From: CBDDHT01 sp965227905
GTDB taxonomy: Bacteria > Pseudomonadota > Alphaproteobacteria > Rhizobiales > Methyloligellaceae
Direction of reading: 5' to 3'
DNA length: 64,000 nt
NCBI GenBank assembly: GCA_965227905.1
Contig: OZ245780.1
Location: 3,720,001 to 3,784,000 of the forward strand
The position numbers and the translations under genes are program-made. Shown here piece after piece: positions 61,601 through 64,000 of this stretch (the first letter of the stretch is position 1; the number at the start of each line of letters is the position of its first letter). The notes under the pieces were generated by a model, which was not told where the DNA came from, made no database searches, and saw only the letters and a list, made by a program, of their open reading frames with translations.

Positions 61601-62563
61601 ATGGGCCAATCGTTGAGAATCGGAATCGATCTCGGCGGCACCAAGATAGCCGCAATCGCGCTCGACGGCGATGGAACCACCCTGGCGTCAGAACGCATAG
61701 CAACGCCGCAAGGCGATTATCCGGCGACAATCGAAGCGATTTCAGACTTGATTGAGGGTCTCGAGCATCAGCTTGGCCGCAAGGGCACTGTCGGCGTCGG
61801 TATTCCCGGCTCCCTCTCACCGGACACCGGGCTCGTTCGCAATGCCAATTCGACCTGGCTGAACGGTCGCCCGTTCGACCGCGATCTGGCAGCGCGTCTC
61901 GATCGTCAGGTACGGATGGAAAACGATGCAAACTGCTTTGCACTTTCAGAAGGACAAGACGGTACGGGGGCCGGCGCGAAAAGCGTGTTCGGCGTGATCC
62001 TGGGAACTGGCTGCGGCGCTGGTATCGTCATCGAGGGCCAGTTGCTGAACGGTCCTCTGGGCGTATCCGGTGAGTGGGGTCACAATCCCCTGCCCTGGCC
62101 CGAAGACAATGAACATCCTGGCCCTGCTTGCTGGTGCGGCAGACATGGCTGCATGGAGACATGGGTATCAGGTCCGGCCTTGACCTCAGATCATGAAAGG
62201 CGGTCCGGGCAGCGACTAAGCGTCGAGGCGATCGTTGCCGGCGCCCAAGAAGACAATGGGGATGCAAAGGCGAGTCTGGAGGCCCATGCAAGGCGACTGG
62301 CGCGTGGATTGGCGGGCGTGGTCAATCTGCTCGACCCAGAAGTGATCGTTCTTGGTGGCGGCCTCTCAAGCCTCGCACATCTTTACGAGACACTGCCGGA
62401 CCTGATGGCGCCCTATCTCTTTTCAGATTTCAAAGACGTCACGATCCGCCCACCGCGTTTCGGAGACGCAAGCGGTGTCCGAGGTGCAGCCAGGCTTTGG
62501 GGTGGTCCAGAAGGCGATGCGATTGCGCCACCTTCCGGCCAGGATGAGGCGACAGCCTCCTAA
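61601..62563 (+). CDS. ROK-family sugar kinase (fructokinase-like)
   Basis: 320 residues starting MGQSLRIGIDLGGTKIAAIA. DLGGTK is the phosphate-1 motif, MENDANCFALSEG has the catalytic Asp, VILGTGCGAGIVIEG the phosphate-2 motif and CWCGRHGCMETWVSGPAL the ROK zinc motif CxCGxxGCxE. Phosphorylates a hexose (fructose, mannose or N-acetyl sugar) with ATP. Divergent from divK. Confidence 0.9.
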   Translation: MGQSLRIGIDLGGTKIAAIALDGDGTTLASERIATPQGDYPATIEAISDLIEGLEHQLGRKGTVGVGIPGSLSPDTGLVRNANSTWLNGRPFDRDLAARLDRQVRMENDANCFALSEGQDGTGAGAKSVFGVILGTGCGAGIVIEGQLLNGPLGVSGEWGHNPLPWPEDNEHPGPACWCGRHGCMETWVSGPALTSDHERRSGQRLSVEAIVAGAQEDNGDAKASLEAHARRLARGLAGVVNLLDPEVIVLGGGLSSLAHLYETLPDLMAPYLFSDFKDVTIRPPRFGDASGVRGAARLWGGPEGDAIAPPSGQDEATAS

Positions 62564-62612
62564 GGCTTATCTCATCCGAAGCTCGCCAAGACACGCCTTG
62601 TAGCAGCGGCAA

Positions 62613-64000
62613 TCACTCGAACAACGAACGCAGCTTTTCGCCGCCGACAAGCTCTTCAGGTTTCATCGGCACGACAGCGAAGCGATCTGCCAATCCATCG
62701 CTGACTTTCGATATCTGGGTGGATTCAGATTCGGCCCGGCGCACCAGAAGAGGATGTTCCGTTTTTGCCGCCGCAAGAGAGGAATTGACGATCCAGCCCC
62801 ATGGGTTGATGCCCGCGCGGCGCAGCTCGTTCTGAAGGTGTTCGGCTTCAAGCACGGGTGTCGTTTCCGGCAGGGTCACGATCACAATGCTGGTCTGCTC
62901 AGGGTCCTGAAGCCGCATCATGGGCGTCACGATCTCACTCTCCTGAGCGTCTGGGCCCGCATGGCGAACAATGTCGCGATGGTAGGACCCTGTGGCGTCC
63001 AGCAAGAGCAATGTATGTCCCGTCGGTGCTGTGTCCATGACGACAAACTTGTGCGAGCTTTCCTGGATGATGCCGGAAAAGGCTTGGAAGACCGCGATCT
63101 CTTCCGTACAGGGTGACCGCAAATCTTCTTCCAGAATAGCGATGCCGTCGGCACCGAGATCTCCGCCTTTGGATTTGAGGACCTCTTCACGGTAGCGTTC
63201 GGTCTCCAATTCGGGGTCGATGCGGCTTACTGTCAGATTTGGCAGGTCTTGACCCAGCGTTTCGACAAGATGGGCAGCAGGATCGGTCGTCGTAAGCAGG
63301 ACTTCGTGCCCGCGCGCCGCAAGCTCGGTCGCGACAGCGGCCGCCATGGTCGTCTTACCGACACCACCTTTCCCCATAAACATGATGAGGCCTTTGCCCG
63401 GCTTCTCCAGATCATCAATCAGGGTGTTGAGAGCAGGCATGTCGGACTGAAGATTGATATCGCTTCGCGTTGCCTGCTCCAGTTTTGTCTCGCTCGTGCT
63501 GGAGACAAAGCGGTTAAGCGCGTCGATGCCGACCAGATTTTCGGATCTCAGCGGAAACATCTTGCGCGGCAGTTCTGCAAGCTCTGGCGCCATTGAGTCC
63601 AGAGCTGCCCTGTCTTTCCGGTTGAGCGCCGCCGCGAGCGGATCGGAGGCGGCATCTTCCGGCATCAAACCATTGATTGCGAGTTGCTGGTTCTTGATGC
63701 CGATGGACGCGAGTTCACCGGACGTGCGCGCAAGTTCGGTCATCGCCGATTCACGGGGGCGGGCCACAAGGATCAGCCTGGTCAACTCGCCGTCGCCCAA
63801 CCGGTCGACTGCGGCGGCATACCGCTCTCGTTGCTTCTCGAGACCTGCCAGCGGGCCGAGGCAAGACGCATCGCCTGTGCCGGCTTCAAGAAACCCGGTC
63901 CACGCGCCCGGCAACTTCAAGAGGCGTATGGTATGACCGGTCGGCGCCGTATCGAAAACCACATGATCGTACTTGCTGATGAGATCGGTATTCGTGAGAA
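62613..64000 (-). CDS. arsA: ArsA-type ATPase (5' end outside window)
   Basis: At least 461 codons are seen; the frame is open to the right edge. DTAPTGHT occurs twice (near the right edge and at about 320 of the visible part), one per half of the pseudo-dimer, and the second P-loop reads FMGKGGVGKTTMA. This two-domain P-loop ATPase energises arsenite export through ArsB or ACR3. No other ars gene is inside the window. Other Get3/ArsA-like roles cannot be excluded. Confidence 0.9.
   Translation of the reverse strand, partial: LTNTDLISKYDHVVFDTAPTGHTIRLLKLPGAWTGFLEAGTGDASCLGPLAGLEKQRERYAAAVDRLGDGELTRLILVARPRESAMTELARTSGELASIGIKNQQLAINGLMPEDAASDPLAAALNRKDRAALDSMAPELAELPRKMFPLRSENLVGIDALNRFVSSTSETKLEQATRSDINLQSDMPALNTLIDDLEKPGKGLIMFMGKGGVGKTTMAAAVATELAARGHEVLLTTTDPAAHLVETLGQDLPNLTVSRIDPELETERYREEVLKSKGGDLGADGIAILEEDLRSPCTEEIAVFQAFSGIIQESSHKFVVMDTAPTGHTLLLLDATGSYHRDIVRHAGPDAQESEIVTPMMRLQDPEQTSIVIVTLPETTPVLEAEHLQNELRRAGINPWGWIVNSSLAAAKTEHPLLVRRAESESTQISKVSDGLADRFAVVPMKPEELVGGEKLRSLFE

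Overview
The window is chromosomal DNA of an alphaproteobacterium, probably of the order Hyphomicrobiales (Rhizobiales-like). The evidence is the set of CtrA-circuit genes (a SciP/DUF1153 protein, DivK and PleD), a bactofilin, and a housekeeping block ruvX, DUF599, pyrB, pyrC-like, plsY, dprA, rsgA, topA, rnr, DUF983, DUF1461-like, NUDIX, rpmG, then convergent pleD and divK. The order assignment rests on remembered synteny and was not searched. No rRNA, tRNA, CRISPR array, transposase, integrase or phage gene was recognised.

Layout. 1-8.4 kb: end of an acyl-CoA synthetase, a crotonase and an alpha/beta hydrolase; a tartrate/D-malate dehydrogenase; a small monooxygenase-MarR pair behind a perfect 18-bp operator; a six-TM class III adenylate cyclase next to a TolB/TPR protein. 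8.4-13 kb: a LysR regulator diverging from a transporter-methyltransferase-cupin operon, then a short-chain dehydrogenase. 13-25 kb: accessory genes (O-antigen-ligase-like protein, flavin monooxygenase, DMT transporters, a PH/GRAM-SseB-like protein, a PhnZ-like HD protein, a secreted 14-residue cysteine-repeat protein, an isochorismatase-GlxA pair, a MocR-DMT pair). 25-27 kb: sciP and a bactofilin.

27-31.8 kb is the metabolic centrepiece. A four-gene minus-strand operon encodes a DadA-like FAD dehydrogenase and homologues of BhcB, BhcC and BhcD, three enzymes of the beta-hydroxyaspartate cycle that turns glycine plus glyoxylate into aspartate. A tandem glycine riboswitch lies directly in front. 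No bhcA or bhcR is seen. The arrangement suggests a glycine-induced assimilation route in which the flavoprotein might supply glyoxylate.

32-44.4 kb holds a rhodanese, small membrane proteins, a dps gene broken by one in-frame TAA, a renalase-like/ICMT-like pair, a histone-deacetylase-like enzyme, a LuxR regulator fused to an alpha/beta-hydrolase domain that has lost two catalytic residues, a secreted protein, a nitroreductase, an M81 peptidase, a GNAT and an UPF0173 hydrolase. 44.5-62 kb is the conserved block plus a ROK kinase, and the window ends inside an arsA-type ATPase gene on the minus strand.

Most promising for follow-up: the riboswitch-controlled dadA-bhcBCD operon, the strictly 14-residue-periodic cysteine protein, and the LuxR-pseudohydrolase fusion.
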